Notes under the pieces: model-generated | The model's database searches: none | Told to the model about the DNA's origin: nothing | What the model saw: only the letters and a program-made list of their open reading frames with translations | Program-made: the position numbers and the translations under genes | Source: Akkermansia muciniphila | Lineage (GTDB): Bacteria > Verrucomicrobiota > Verrucomicrobiia > Verrucomicrobiales > Akkermansiaceae | Assembly: GCA_004557455.1 (NCBI GenBank) | Contig: SFDX01000009.1 | Location: 7,911-71,910, forward strand | Length of the DNA stretch: 64,000 bases | Direction: 5' to 3' | Shown: piece by piece, positions 8,270 to 16,484 of the stretch | Layout of the letters: each line of letters begins with the position of its first letter | Numbering within the stretch: position 1 is the first letter of the stretch

Positions 8270-9122
8270 CACATGTTTTCTCCCCCCTTACGAGCCCCGG
8301 CAGTCTCCTTATTCCTCGCGCACGCCTGCCGGATGGTTCGATTCACCCCGGCATCTGCCGCAATAAATCGTTGCAACTGATGTTTCAGACACTCGGTATC
8401 GGGGACCAAGCGGTGATACCCCCGTGGCCCACAAGGACCTCGCGCCTCTCCTTTCCATCCATTCCGCCGAGCTTTCCAAACGCTTGTCGCGTCTGGTTGC
8501 GGCGGGCTTGCTCCGTATTCAAGGTCACGGGCGGGGTGCAACATACGTACCCGCAGAGCTGCCCCACCCCATCTCGGAGGATGAAATGGCTTACCTCAAG
8601 GAAGAGACTAATGTCCAACCTCAAGAGAGCGTTATGTCCAACCTCGACGCCCAATGTCCGACCTCAATTAAGCCTAATTCAACCTCAAATGGCCTTATGT
8701 CCGACCTTCGGAAGCCTAATGTCCAACCTCAAGAGAGCGTTATATCCGACCTCGGCACCCAATGTCCGACCTCAATTAAGCCTAATTCAACCTCAAATGG
8801 CCTTATGTCCGACCTCAGCACAACCTATCCTCCGGAAGTAGAGCGTGCGAGATCCCGAAGCAGAATTAGCAAGAAGGACATGCAAAGGGCTATTATGATC
8901 CTTTGCCGGGACAACTGGTGTACAATTGCCGGTTTGGCATGTATCCTCAAACGTGAGCGCAGAAGCATAAGTCGCTACTGCGACGAATTGACGATGACCT
9001 ATCACCTGGAGATGCAGTATAAGGACAACATCCACCATCCGATGCAAGCCTATCGCACGATTAGTCGAGAGAATGTGATTCAGACGCTGCATCGCGATGG
9101 CAATGAAACAACTCAGCCCTGA
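8270..9122 (+). pseudogene. decayed AlbA_2-type ATP-binding transcriptional regulator
   Basis: Two pieces in different frames resemble one protein. Frame A (about 8270-8412) encodes TSPGSLLIPRARLPDGS and CRNKSLQLMFQTLGIGDQA, matching the conserved 'NPGSLRIP...RN-x-LQ-x-MF-x-x-x-G-x-G-x-x-AGSG' block of AlbA_2/RecG-like regulators. Frame B (8424-9122, open from about 8367) encodes a winged-helix segment (SAELSKRLSRLVAAGLLRIQ, then GHGRGATYV) and a C-terminal tail with another HTH-like region (KDMQRAIMILCRDNW). The N-terminal AlbA_2 and ATPase parts, and the roughly 100 residues between the blocks, are missing. This indicates deletion and frameshift. A 108-bp tandem duplication lies inside frame B. 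The family name is inferred from motif memory; the decay is seen directly. Confidence 0.65.
8610..8825 (+). repeat. two tandem copies of a 108-bp unit
   Basis: Unit 1 is 8610-8717 and unit 2 is 8718-8825. Each encodes 36 residues beginning NVQPQESV and ending SNGLMSDL plus three residues. The copies are near-identical, and short 'atgtcc(a/g)acctc' words recur within each unit, so the unit itself is built from a smaller motif. Confidence 0.95.
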
Positions 9123-9212
9123 ACTCTCTCCCGATAGTCCGGGCTTGGGCGTACTATCTATCATGGCAAGAGGCACCATCGTGGCCCGGGAGCGGCGGGG
9201 GTGATATTACGC

Positions 9213-9241
9213 TTGACCCGGAGGGGGAAATGGGGTAGAAT
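9213..9241 (+). promoter_or_regulatory. sigma70-type promoter of the beta-CASP nuclease gene
   Basis: TTGACC at 9213-9218, 17-bp spacer, TAGAAT at 9236-9241, then 11 nt to ATG 9253. No other gene is seen in 9123-9252. Confidence 0.75.
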
Positions 9242-9252
9242 GGGGCGAGAGA

Positions 9253-10620
9253 ATGACAACGTTTACGAATTTGACACGCGGGGCGGAGATCGGTTCCAAC
9301 TCGTATTTACTGGATTTAGACGGGACGCGGGTAGTGCTGGATGCGGGGATGCACCCGAAGCGGGAGGGCGTGGAGGCTACGCCGAATTATAAGCTCATCG
9401 GCGGGGCGGACCCGGATACCATTTTTGTGACCCATGCGCACTTGGACCACTTGGGGACTTTGCCCATGCTGCAGGATGCCTACCCCGGGGCGGAGGTGAA
9501 CATGACGGAGGGGACTGCCCTGATTGCGGATGCCATGTTGCACAACTCAGTGAACGTGATGACCTCCAAGCGCACGCAGGAGGGCATCGTGGAGTACCCG
9601 CTCTTCAGCCACAAGGACGTGGAGACGGCGGCGCGCAGTTGGATGCACCGCCCCTACAATGCCCCCTTCCGCACGGGGCACAACGGCGATGTACTGGCTA
9701 CCCTGCACGATGCGGGGCACATTCTCGGCTCCTGCGGTGTGGAGCTGGAGACGGCCGAGGGCAAGACCATCTTTTACACAGGCGACGTCCAGTTTGAGGA
9801 CCAGACCCTCATCGGCGGCGCGAGCTTCCCGACGAGCGGCATCGACGTGCTCATCATGGAATGCACCCACGGCGACACGCAGCGCGACCCCGAATACAAC
9901 CGCCGCAAGGAGATGCTGCGCTTTGCGGAAGCCATCCGCAGCACCCTAGAGAACGACGGCGCGGTGCTCATCCCCGTGTTCGCCCTCGGTAAGAGCCAGG
10001 AGCTGCTCTGCGAGATCGGCCGCTTCAAGGAGCAGGGACTCATCCCCGATGTACCGGTCTTCTTCGGCGGACTGAGCACCAAAATCACCCAAATCTACGA
10101 CAAACTGGCCGACAGAACACCGCGCCGCGACCCCGGCTACCGCCTGCGCGAGACGGTGGAAATCCACGGCCTGCCCAAGCAGGCGGCGGGCCCCCTCGTG
10201 CCCTCCCCGGGGAATATCTACCTAGTCTCCAGCGGCATGATGAGCGAGCACACCATCTCCAACGCCCTGGCCCGCACCGTCATGACGCACCCGAACGATG
10301 CTATCCTCTTTGTCGGCTACAGCGACCCGGAGTCCCCTGCGGGACGCATCAAGGCTGCCAACACGGGTGAGCCCGTGAGCCTGCGCGAGAAAGGCGGCGG
10401 CCAGCTCTACACCCTGCGCAGCCGCATCGAGTGCTTCGACTTCTCCGGCCACGCCACGCGCGACGCCTTGGTAGACTACGCCTGCCGCCTGAACCCCGGT
10501 ACCATCCTCCTGGTGCACGGCGACCCGGGAGCCATGGAAAGCATGCGCCGCATGCTGAGCGACAGGCTGCCGAGCGCCCGCATCATCATCCCGGAGCCCG
10601 GCATTCCCTACACGATTTAA
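9253..10620 (+). CDS. metallo-beta-lactamase/beta-CASP fold ribonuclease (CPSF73-like)
   Basis: The 455-residue cytoplasmic protein has the metallo-beta-lactamase zinc motifs: HAHLDH at about residues 60-65, AGHILGS near 155, and TGDVQ near 176. These are followed by the beta-CASP insert (IPVFALGKSQELL and LVSSGMM) and a C-terminal FSGHATRDAL with the last His ligand plus LVHGDPGAM. Such proteins (YhhB/YsH1-type, CPSF73 relatives) are endo- or exoribonucleases acting in RNA processing. The exact RNA target cannot be read from sequence. It stands alone, with its own promoter and terminator. Confidence 0.88.
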   Translation: MTTFTNLTRGAEIGSNSYLLDLDGTRVVLDAGMHPKREGVEATPNYKLIGGADPDTIFVTHAHLDHLGTLPMLQDAYPGAEVNMTEGTALIADAMLHNSVNVMTSKRTQEGIVEYPLFSHKDVETAARSWMHRPYNAPFRTGHNGDVLATLHDAGHILGSCGVELETAEGKTIFYTGDVQFEDQTLIGGASFPTSGIDVLIMECTHGDTQRDPEYNRRKEMLRFAEAIRSTLENDGAVLIPVFALGKSQELLCEIGRFKEQGLIPDVPVFFGGLSTKITQIYDKLADRTPRRDPGYRLRETVEIHGLPKQAAGPLVPSPGNIYLVSSGMMSEHTISNALARTVMTHPNDAILFVGYSDPESPAGRIKAANTGEPVSLREKGGGQLYTLRSRIECFDFSGHATRDALVDYACRLNPGTILLVHGDPGAMESMRRMLSDRLPSARIIIPEPGIPYTI

Positions 10621-10676
10621 CAGACCCCCGACACACAGCCCCCCGCTCCGCAGCAATTCGGAACGGGGGTCTGTTT
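10621..10676 (+). terminator. terminator after the beta-CASP nuclease gene
   Basis: cagacccccg directly after the stop codon pairs with cgggggtctg at 10664-10673; TTTT follows. The loop is long and GC-rich. Confidence 0.75.
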
Positions 10677-10694
10677 TGTCCGGTGAAGGGTGCC

Positions 10695-11705
10695 TCACCC
10701 CTTGGGAACGGGCCGACGACCGCTGTCGATATCCCGCATCTCCTCCAAGGAAATGATGCGGAAGGGAATATTACTGAGGATAACGGGACGGTCATTCTCC
10801 TCCGAGGGATCCGAGCAGTTATACGATGCCTTACCGGAGGTGGGCGTCTCGAAATTCAGCGTATAGAAAGCATCCTGCGAGCTCTCACCGCTCAACTGCA
10901 CGCGCCCCGTAGCACCGGGACCGGCGGTATATTGGAGGTAACCGGGGTACAGGCAGGGCTCACTCTCCCCCTGGAAGGCATTCACCCAGTTGGGGCCGGT
11001 CCAGGGAGAGGAAAAATCGCTGCGAGAAGCAACAATGTGGTTATAAATACGCCCCCCGCGCATATAATCCCGCCCGAAGATGATCTGCTGCCGAGCCCAA
11101 TCCTGTTGGCGCAAGCGCTCATCGAACAGCACCAGAGCCTTGCCGGCCAGGGATAAGGGCGCACAACCGGCCGAGGGCGCGGGCAGGGTGTACGGCACGC
11201 GACTGAGGTCGGGATCCGCCTGCGGCTCCGGGTCGGACAGAGCCGTAACCGCGAAAGCCACGTCCTGCAGGTGCACATACTCCCCGTTCACCGAGCCGTG
11301 GTACTCCGCCGAGCCCCGCTTATCGAAGTCAAAGGTCAGGGTCCACACACCGTGATCGGTGCTGCCCTTTTGCCCGACGCGGTAGGCGGTACCGCAGTAC
11401 CCCTCATCATGCAGGGTAGCCGTCACACGCCCGACGGGGATATAGGTCATCTTACCGCCCTGCGCGCCGGTGCTGGTGTTCCCGTAGCGGAAGTTCACCC
11501 CCTTACCGGGCAAGCTGTCAACCTGCTGATGAGTGCCGTCCGGCAGCACCCGGCGAGCACCCTCGGCGAAGAACGTGATGCGGAACCCCTTGACGGAAGC
11601 GGGCACGCCGGACTCGGTGGCGAAGGCCTCCGTAGGACCGGCCTGAAGCGGCGCCGCGAGGGACGCAGCGGCCAAGACGGAAAGAATGTAGCGATTGCGA
11701 AGCAT
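10695..11705 (-). CDS. secreted protein of unknown function with two similar beta-rich halves
   Basis: I do not recognise this 336-residue protein. It begins MLRNRYILSVLAAASLAAPLQAG, a Sec signal peptide. The mature part has two halves that look alike. One contains GRVTATLHDEG...WTLTFDFDKRGSAEY...VHLQDVAFAV (about residues 85-150); the other has GRVQLSGES...YTLNFETPTSGKASY...VILSNIPFRI (about 265-320). This suggests a duplicated beta-sandwich or lipocalin-like unit, possibly surface-exposed. Cys pairs in both halves could form disulfides. ATG 11705 was chosen for the signal peptide and because the promoter -10 ends 9 nt upstream. It lies downstream of dxr on the same strand's far side, with its own promoter. 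Confidence 0.75.
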   Translation of the reverse strand: MLRNRYILSVLAAASLAAPLQAGPTEAFATESGVPASVKGFRITFFAEGARRVLPDGTHQQVDSLPGKGVNFRYGNTSTGAQGGKMTYIPVGRVTATLHDEGYCGTAYRVGQKGSTDHGVWTLTFDFDKRGSAEYHGSVNGEYVHLQDVAFAVTALSDPEPQADPDLSRVPYTLPAPSAGCAPLSLAGKALVLFDERLRQQDWARQQIIFGRDYMRGGRIYNHIVASRSDFSSPWTGPNWVNAFQGESEPCLYPGYLQYTAGPGATGRVQLSGESSQDAFYTLNFETPTSGKASYNCSDPSEENDRPVILSNIPFRIISLEEMRDIDSGRRPVPKG

Positions 11706-11714
11706 AACGCCCAC

Positions 11715-11744
11715 ATCATACCCCGCGGCCGAGCCCCGTGGCAA
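11715..11744 (-). promoter_or_regulatory. sigma70-type promoter of the secreted duplicated-domain protein
   Basis: Minus strand: TTGCCA (11744-11739), 18-bp spacer, TATGAT (11720-11715), then 9 nt to ATG 11705. Confidence 0.65.
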
Positions 11745-11756
11745 GCTCGCACTGTG

Positions 11757-12917
11757 TCAGCCGAGCACACGCAGAGCCTCCTCGCGGGCCCAGGCATCAT
11801 CCTCTAGGATGATATCGAGCTGCCCCCGGTAGTCACGCGGCGCAGCGTGGGAAAGCACGGTCTCCACCGTGCGCCAGATCCCGGGGAAAGAGAGACGCCC
11901 CTCCACAAAGGCCTGCACGGCCACCTCGTTGGCAGCGTTGAACATAGCCGGCATGGTGCCGCCCGTGATACCGGCTTGGCGGGCCAGGCTCAGCGCGGGG
12001 AAATCCTGCACGCGCGGGGCCTCGAAATGCAGGCTGGCCAAGCGCGCCAGATCCAGCTGCGGCAGGCTGTTGGGGATGCGATCCGGCCAAGTGACGGCGT
12101 ACTGAATCGGGAAACACATATCACTGCTGCTCAACTGCGCCAAGATCGAGCCGTCCCGGTACTCCACCAAAGAATGCACGATACTCTGCGGATGCACAAT
12201 CACATCCACCCGCTCCATGGGTATGCCGAACAGCCAGCGCGCTTCAATCATCTCCAGCCCCTTGTTAAACAGGGTAGCCGAATCGATGGTAATCTTGCGC
12301 CCCATCTTCCAAGTGGGATGCTGCAAGGCCCGCTCCAGAGTCACCCCCTCCAATTGATCCGCCGGCAGGGTACGGAAAGGACCGCCGCTGGCCGTCAGAA
12401 TGAGACGCTTAACCTGCTCCGCCCCACCCCGGTTCCCTTGCAGGCATTGGAAAATCGCGTTGTGCTCGCTGTCCACGGGTAACACGTTGATCCCCTTCTC
12501 GGCGGCCCGCTGCATCACCACTTCGCCGGCCATCACCAGAATCTCCTTAGAGGCGATCGCCAAATCCTTCCCCGCCTCGATGGCCGCGAGCGTGGGACGC
12601 AGCCCGGCGGTGCCGATGATGCTCACCAGCACCATATCCGCCTCCGCCAGCGTTGCCAAGCGGCACAGCCCCTCCTCCCCCGTATACACCCGGCAGCCAC
12701 TCGGCAGCAGACGTTGCAGCTCCGCCGCCTTCGATGCATCGTAGATGCACACATCCCGCACCCCGAACTCACGCGCCTGTGCGGCCAAGGATTCCACATT
12801 GCTGTGCGCCGCCAAGGCCACGGGCTGCATGCGCTCCGGTATATCCCGGGCTACCTTCAGAGCACTGGTGCCGATACTACCGGTGGAACCCAGAATGACG
12901 ACGCGTTTTTTCTTCAT
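11757..12917 (-). CDS. dxr: 1-deoxy-D-xylulose 5-phosphate reductoisomerase
   Basis: This enzyme makes 2-C-methyl-D-erythritol 4-phosphate with NADPH, the committed step of the MEP isoprenoid pathway. The 386-residue product has the NADPH loop GSTGSIGTSAL at residues 10-20, the metal and substrate motifs DSEHNAIFQCL (about 148) and ASGGPF, the HPTWKMGRKITIDSATLFNK block, and HPQSIVHSLVEY. Length matches the family. Its isoprenoid product would feed the menaquinone side chain whose headgroup genes lie at 19607-23012. ATG 12917 is 11 nt behind a -10 element embedded in the 3' end of the sbcC gene. Confidence 0.97.
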   Translation of the reverse strand: MKKKRVVILGSTGSIGTSALKVARDIPERMQPVALAAHSNVESLAAQAREFGVRDVCIYDASKAAELQRLLPSGCRVYTGEEGLCRLATLAEADMVLVSIIGTAGLRPTLAAIEAGKDLAIASKEILVMAGEVVMQRAAEKGINVLPVDSEHNAIFQCLQGNRGGAEQVKRLILTASGGPFRTLPADQLEGVTLERALQHPTWKMGRKITIDSATLFNKGLEMIEARWLFGIPMERVDVIVHPQSIVHSLVEYRDGSILAQLSSSDMCFPIQYAVTWPDRIPNSLPQLDLARLASLHFEAPRVQDFPALSLARQAGITGGTMPAMFNAANEVAVQAFVEGRLSFPGIWRTVETVLSHAAPRDYRGQLDIILEDDAWAREEALRVLG

Positions 12918-12926
12918 ATCTGCGGT

Positions 12927-15900
12927 CTATTCTACACCCTCCTCGCCCTCTTGGCAAGCGGAAACAGCATCGGGGGAGGCCCACGCCTCCTCCGTCCAGC
13001 CCGTGTAAATGCGCCCCTCCTTTCGCAAAATCCCCTGCTTCACCATGTCGGCAAGCACGTTTCTCAGCCGAACACGCCCGAGGTAGGCAGCCACATGCTC
13101 ACGGATGACATTCTCCTGCACCCCTCCCTGTCGAGAGGCAACGAATGCCGAGATGAGTCCGGGCAAATCCACCTCCGGCTGCGGCACACGGATAACGGCA
13201 GGCTCGCAGCTCACCGCAGGATGCGGCGCCAAGCGAGAAAAGCCCGGGGCATCGCTGCGGCGGCAGACCTCGATATTCTGCGAGATACGCTCCCGCAATC
13301 GTTCCACATGGGAAATGATACCAATGAGCTTACCGCCCGAGCGCAGGCTCTCCAAGCAGTTGAGCACCTGATCCAGGGACTCGGCATCCAAGGTACCGAA
13401 CCCCTCATCCAAGAAGAGGGTATCAAAGCCGGTGCTGCCGACCATGTGCGAGAGCCCCAGTGCCAGGGCCAAGCTCACGATGAAGCTCTCACCGCCGGAG
13501 AGATTGGCGCTGTCGCGTCCGGCTTCATCATCCAGATAGCAATCCCGCACATAGATACTGAGGTAATTCGGCCCCGGAAGCAGGGTGTAACGATTGTTCA
13601 GCTTCCGCAGTTGAGCGTTGGCGTTATCCAGCAACATGCGGAAGGTGATCTGCTGGGCATATTTCTTGAAGCCATTCTTACTGTTACCCAACAACTCATA
13701 GAGGAGTTTCCAATTATCATACTCCGTCTGCAGCTCCCGGCGCTTGGCTTCCAACTCTGCGTTATAGGCGCGGGCGTCAGCGTCAACACGCAGCAGAGCA
13801 ATCAGCTCGGTTCGCTCCTTATCCAGCTCATTCTGCTCCTGCGCCTTGGTGTCGCTCTGCTCTTGCAGGGTCTCGCGGGGCTCCTCCGTCATCGGGGTTG
13901 CCAGCAGGGTATCCAGATGTTCCTGCGCCTGCCCCACCGCCCCTCCGGCACCCACGACGGCCTCTGACAGCTCTCGGTCCTGTTTCTCGAGGGCCTCGCG
14001 TTCGCCCGCTGCGGGCTGCACGGCACGGAATGCCTCTCGATGCTCAAAGCCATTCTCCTGCTGGGCGGTATACTCTGCGGCGAGGGCGTCCGATGCTTCC
14101 CGCTCAGCTCGCTCGGTGGCCTCCGCCTGTTTTGCGCGCTCCTTCAGCAGGTAAATCAGGCGGTTCGTCTGCTCGATGGCCTCCCCCGAACGGGTGTCGC
14201 CCCATTGCTCCTTCAACTTATCCTGCGCGGTCAGGAGCTGCTCGCTCGCCTGCTTTTCCTCGAGCGCGGCCGCCTTGAGGGCCTCGGTCTGCCGCGAGAC
14301 CTGCTCGCTCTTGGACTTCAGCGTGGCTTTAACGGCTGCCAAGGCTTCCCGCGCCTCATTTGCCTGCTTCACTGCTGTCTGATAACGCTGCAAGCGGTCA
14401 CTCAGGGCCTTCAAAGCAGCCTGCCCCCCCTGCGGGGACTGCGGCGGCTGCGGACAACGGCTGCCGAGGGCCTGCAGGAAGGCATCCTGTTTGGCACGGC
14501 AGACCAGCAGGCCTTCGTCCTCCTGCAACAGTTTACCTAGCTCCTGCACCCGCTCCCACCGGACCTTCGCGGTCGCCAGCTCCATCTCCGGATTCTCCGG
14601 CACCTTGTCATACCCGCAGGCTCGGGCGCGTTGTTGCAGCTCCTGCAGGCAATCCCGCTCATGGTCAACGGCATTCTTCCACTCCGTCTTGCGCTCCGTG
14701 AGCGCCTCTGAGGCGGCAGCATGCTTGGCTCTCAAATCCTCCAGCTCTTTCGCAGCACGGTTCACTGCTTTCCTCGCCTTGTCAATATCCGTGGGCGGCA
14801 CCTGCGGCAGGTGGCTGAAATCCCGTCCGCCGCAGAGGGGACAGCTCTCGAATTTCCCCCTCTGCAGGTTCAGGCGCAGGTCGCTCAGCTTCTTCTCGAG
14901 GTCTGCCAGGCTTCGCTCCCGCTCCAGGGCCTCCCTCAGGTCGTCCAGCTCTTTCTCGGCCTTCTCCACAGAGGGTAGGGACTGAAGCTGAAACTCGGCA
15001 CTTCCCTTGGCCACCTCGGCCCCCGCGCGCCGGTCGCGGGCTTCCCCGAAGTTCTTGTGCGCCTGGACTAACTCCTCCGAGAGCCTGAGACGCTCCTGCA
15101 CGTCGGCCTCTGTGCCGCCCGCCAACCGGGTCGACATCTCATCCCCGTGCACGTTCTTCCGCTGCTGCAAGAGCTTCGCTGTGGGCAGGGTCTCAGCGGC
15201 ATGAGCATCCCCCTCCCAATCGGCAAGCAGGGTACGCGCGCGGACCAGCACCTCGGGCAACTCGCGGGCATCCTGCAACTGCAGGAGCTCCTTCTCGGCG
15301 TCAGCCAGTTGAGCCTCGGCATCGGCGGCGGCCTGCCGGGCATCGGCGCATTCCTTCTCGGTGGCGCGCAGCGACTCCTCAGCCGTTTTTTTCTGCGCGG
15401 CCTTGTGAGTGTAGTCCTGCCGAGCCGTTTCCACCGCCTTTTCCATGGGCACCAGCTCCTCCCGGAGGCGGGTCAGATACTTCTCCGCATCCTCCGGCCG
15501 CAGCTCATGCCGGCGGTCGGAGAGCAGCTCCAGCTCCTGCTCCAAATCGGCCAGACGTTGCCGCGCCCCGGCCCAAACTTTCTCGCGCTCCTCCGCCAGC
15601 AGGACGGCGGGTTTGACCTTCTCCCAAGCCTTCAACAAGCGCAGACGCCCCGCCGACTCCCCGGCGAATTCCTGCTGCCGCTGCTCGGCCTCCGCGAGCT
15701 TCCGCTGCTGTTGCGCCAGATTCTCCCGCGCCTTTTGCACAGCGTCCAGCCAGTCCATCTTTTTCTTCAACTGCTCCTTTTCGGCGCGCAGGGTTTCGAT
15801 GCGCTGCCGGGTCTCGTCCCGGCGCGTTTCCATCCGCCTGCGTTCCTCCTCACCCAAGGTCTCGCGAGCCTGCCGGGTGTCCAGCCTCTGTTTCGCGTCC

Positions 15901-16484
15901 GAGCACTGCTGCAGCACCAGTTCGCCGATGCGCTCGTAAATTTCCGTACCGGTGAGCATCTCCAATACATCCGCGCGCTCGGTCTCCCCGGCCTTCAGAA
16001 AGGCGGCGAAGTCGCCCTGTGCCAGCATCATACAGCGTTGAAAACTCTCGTAGCTCAGCCCCGTGATGCGCTCCACGGCGGCGGCGACCGACCTTGCCCT
16101 GTTCTCCAGCAGCTCCATCGTCCCGTCCGGCTTCACACGACAGAGCTCGGATTCCGCAGTGGAATAGGGATTTTGGCCGCGGGCGCGGCGCTGCGCCGTG
16201 CGAACACAGTAGTGCTCACCCCGGCTCTCGAAGCGAACCTCGGCGCAGCAATCCGGCATGCCGTGCGTCATCAGCTCATTGGAGTTGGACGATATGGAAC
16301 TCAGTCGCGAGGTGCGGCGGTACAGGGCAAAGCACACGGCATCCAGAATGGTGGTCTTGCCCGCTCCCGTCGGTCCGGTGATGACAAAGATACCCGTATC
16401 CGTCAGCGAGGGGTGGGTCAGGTCGATGCTGAACTTACCGGCCAAGGAGTTCAGATTCTCAAAGCTTACGGTCTCAATTTTCAT
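12927..16484 (-). CDS. sbcC: exonuclease subunit SbcC with a C-terminal winged-helix-like extension
   Basis: SbcC is the SMC-like ATPase of the SbcCD (Mre11-Rad50 type) nuclease that opens DNA hairpins and processes breaks. The 1185-residue product has Walker A GPTGAGKTT near residue 38, long coiled coils from about 170 to 960 with the zinc hook CPLCGG near 548, the ABC signature LSGGESF, and Walker B TLFLDEGFGTLD. After the usual end (IGIISHVERLRERI) about 100 more residues follow, including a segment ending GILRKEGRIYTGW that resembles a winged helix. The gene overlaps sbcD by 11 bp, so the two are co-translated. Confidence 0.95.
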   Translation of the reverse strand: MKIETVSFENLNSLAGKFSIDLTHPSLTDTGIFVITGPTGAGKTTILDAVCFALYRRTSRLSSISSNSNELMTHGMPDCCAEVRFESRGEHYCVRTAQRRARGQNPYSTAESELCRVKPDGTMELLENRARSVAAAVERITGLSYESFQRCMMLAQGDFAAFLKAGETERADVLEMLTGTEIYERIGELVLQQCSDAKQRLDTRQARETLGEEERRRMETRRDETRQRIETLRAEKEQLKKKMDWLDAVQKARENLAQQQRKLAEAEQRQQEFAGESAGRLRLLKAWEKVKPAVLLAEEREKVWAGARQRLADLEQELELLSDRRHELRPEDAEKYLTRLREELVPMEKAVETARQDYTHKAAQKKTAEESLRATEKECADARQAAADAEAQLADAEKELLQLQDARELPEVLVRARTLLADWEGDAHAAETLPTAKLLQQRKNVHGDEMSTRLAGGTEADVQERLRLSEELVQAHKNFGEARDRRAGAEVAKGSAEFQLQSLPSVEKAEKELDDLREALERERSLADLEKKLSDLRLNLQRGKFESCPLCGGRDFSHLPQVPPTDIDKARKAVNRAAKELEDLRAKHAAASEALTERKTEWKNAVDHERDCLQELQQRARACGYDKVPENPEMELATAKVRWERVQELGKLLQEDEGLLVCRAKQDAFLQALGSRCPQPPQSPQGGQAALKALSDRLQRYQTAVKQANEAREALAAVKATLKSKSEQVSRQTEALKAAALEEKQASEQLLTAQDKLKEQWGDTRSGEAIEQTNRLIYLLKERAKQAEATERAEREASDALAAEYTAQQENGFEHREAFRAVQPAAGEREALEKQDRELSEAVVGAGGAVGQAQEHLDTLLATPMTEEPRETLQEQSDTKAQEQNELDKERTELIALLRVDADARAYNAELEAKRRELQTEYDNWKLLYELLGNSKNGFKKYAQQITFRMLLDNANAQLRKLNNRYTLLPGPNYLSIYVRDCYLDDEAGRDSANLSGGESFIVSLALALGLSHMVGSTGFDTLFLDEGFGTLDAESLDQVLNCLESLRSGGKLIGIISHVERLRERISQNIEVCRRSDAPGFSRLAPHPAVSCEPAVIRVPQPEVDLPGLISAFVASRQGGVQENVIREHVAAYLGRVRLRNVLADMVKQGILRKEGRIYTGWTEEAWASPDAVSACQEGEEGVE
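12929..12957 (-). promoter_or_regulatory. sigma70-type promoter of dxr inside the sbcC 3' end
   Basis: Minus strand: TTGCCA (12957-12952), 17-bp spacer, TAGAAT (12934-12929). It overlaps the last codons of sbcC, so dxr can be transcribed apart from sbcDC. Confidence 0.7.
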
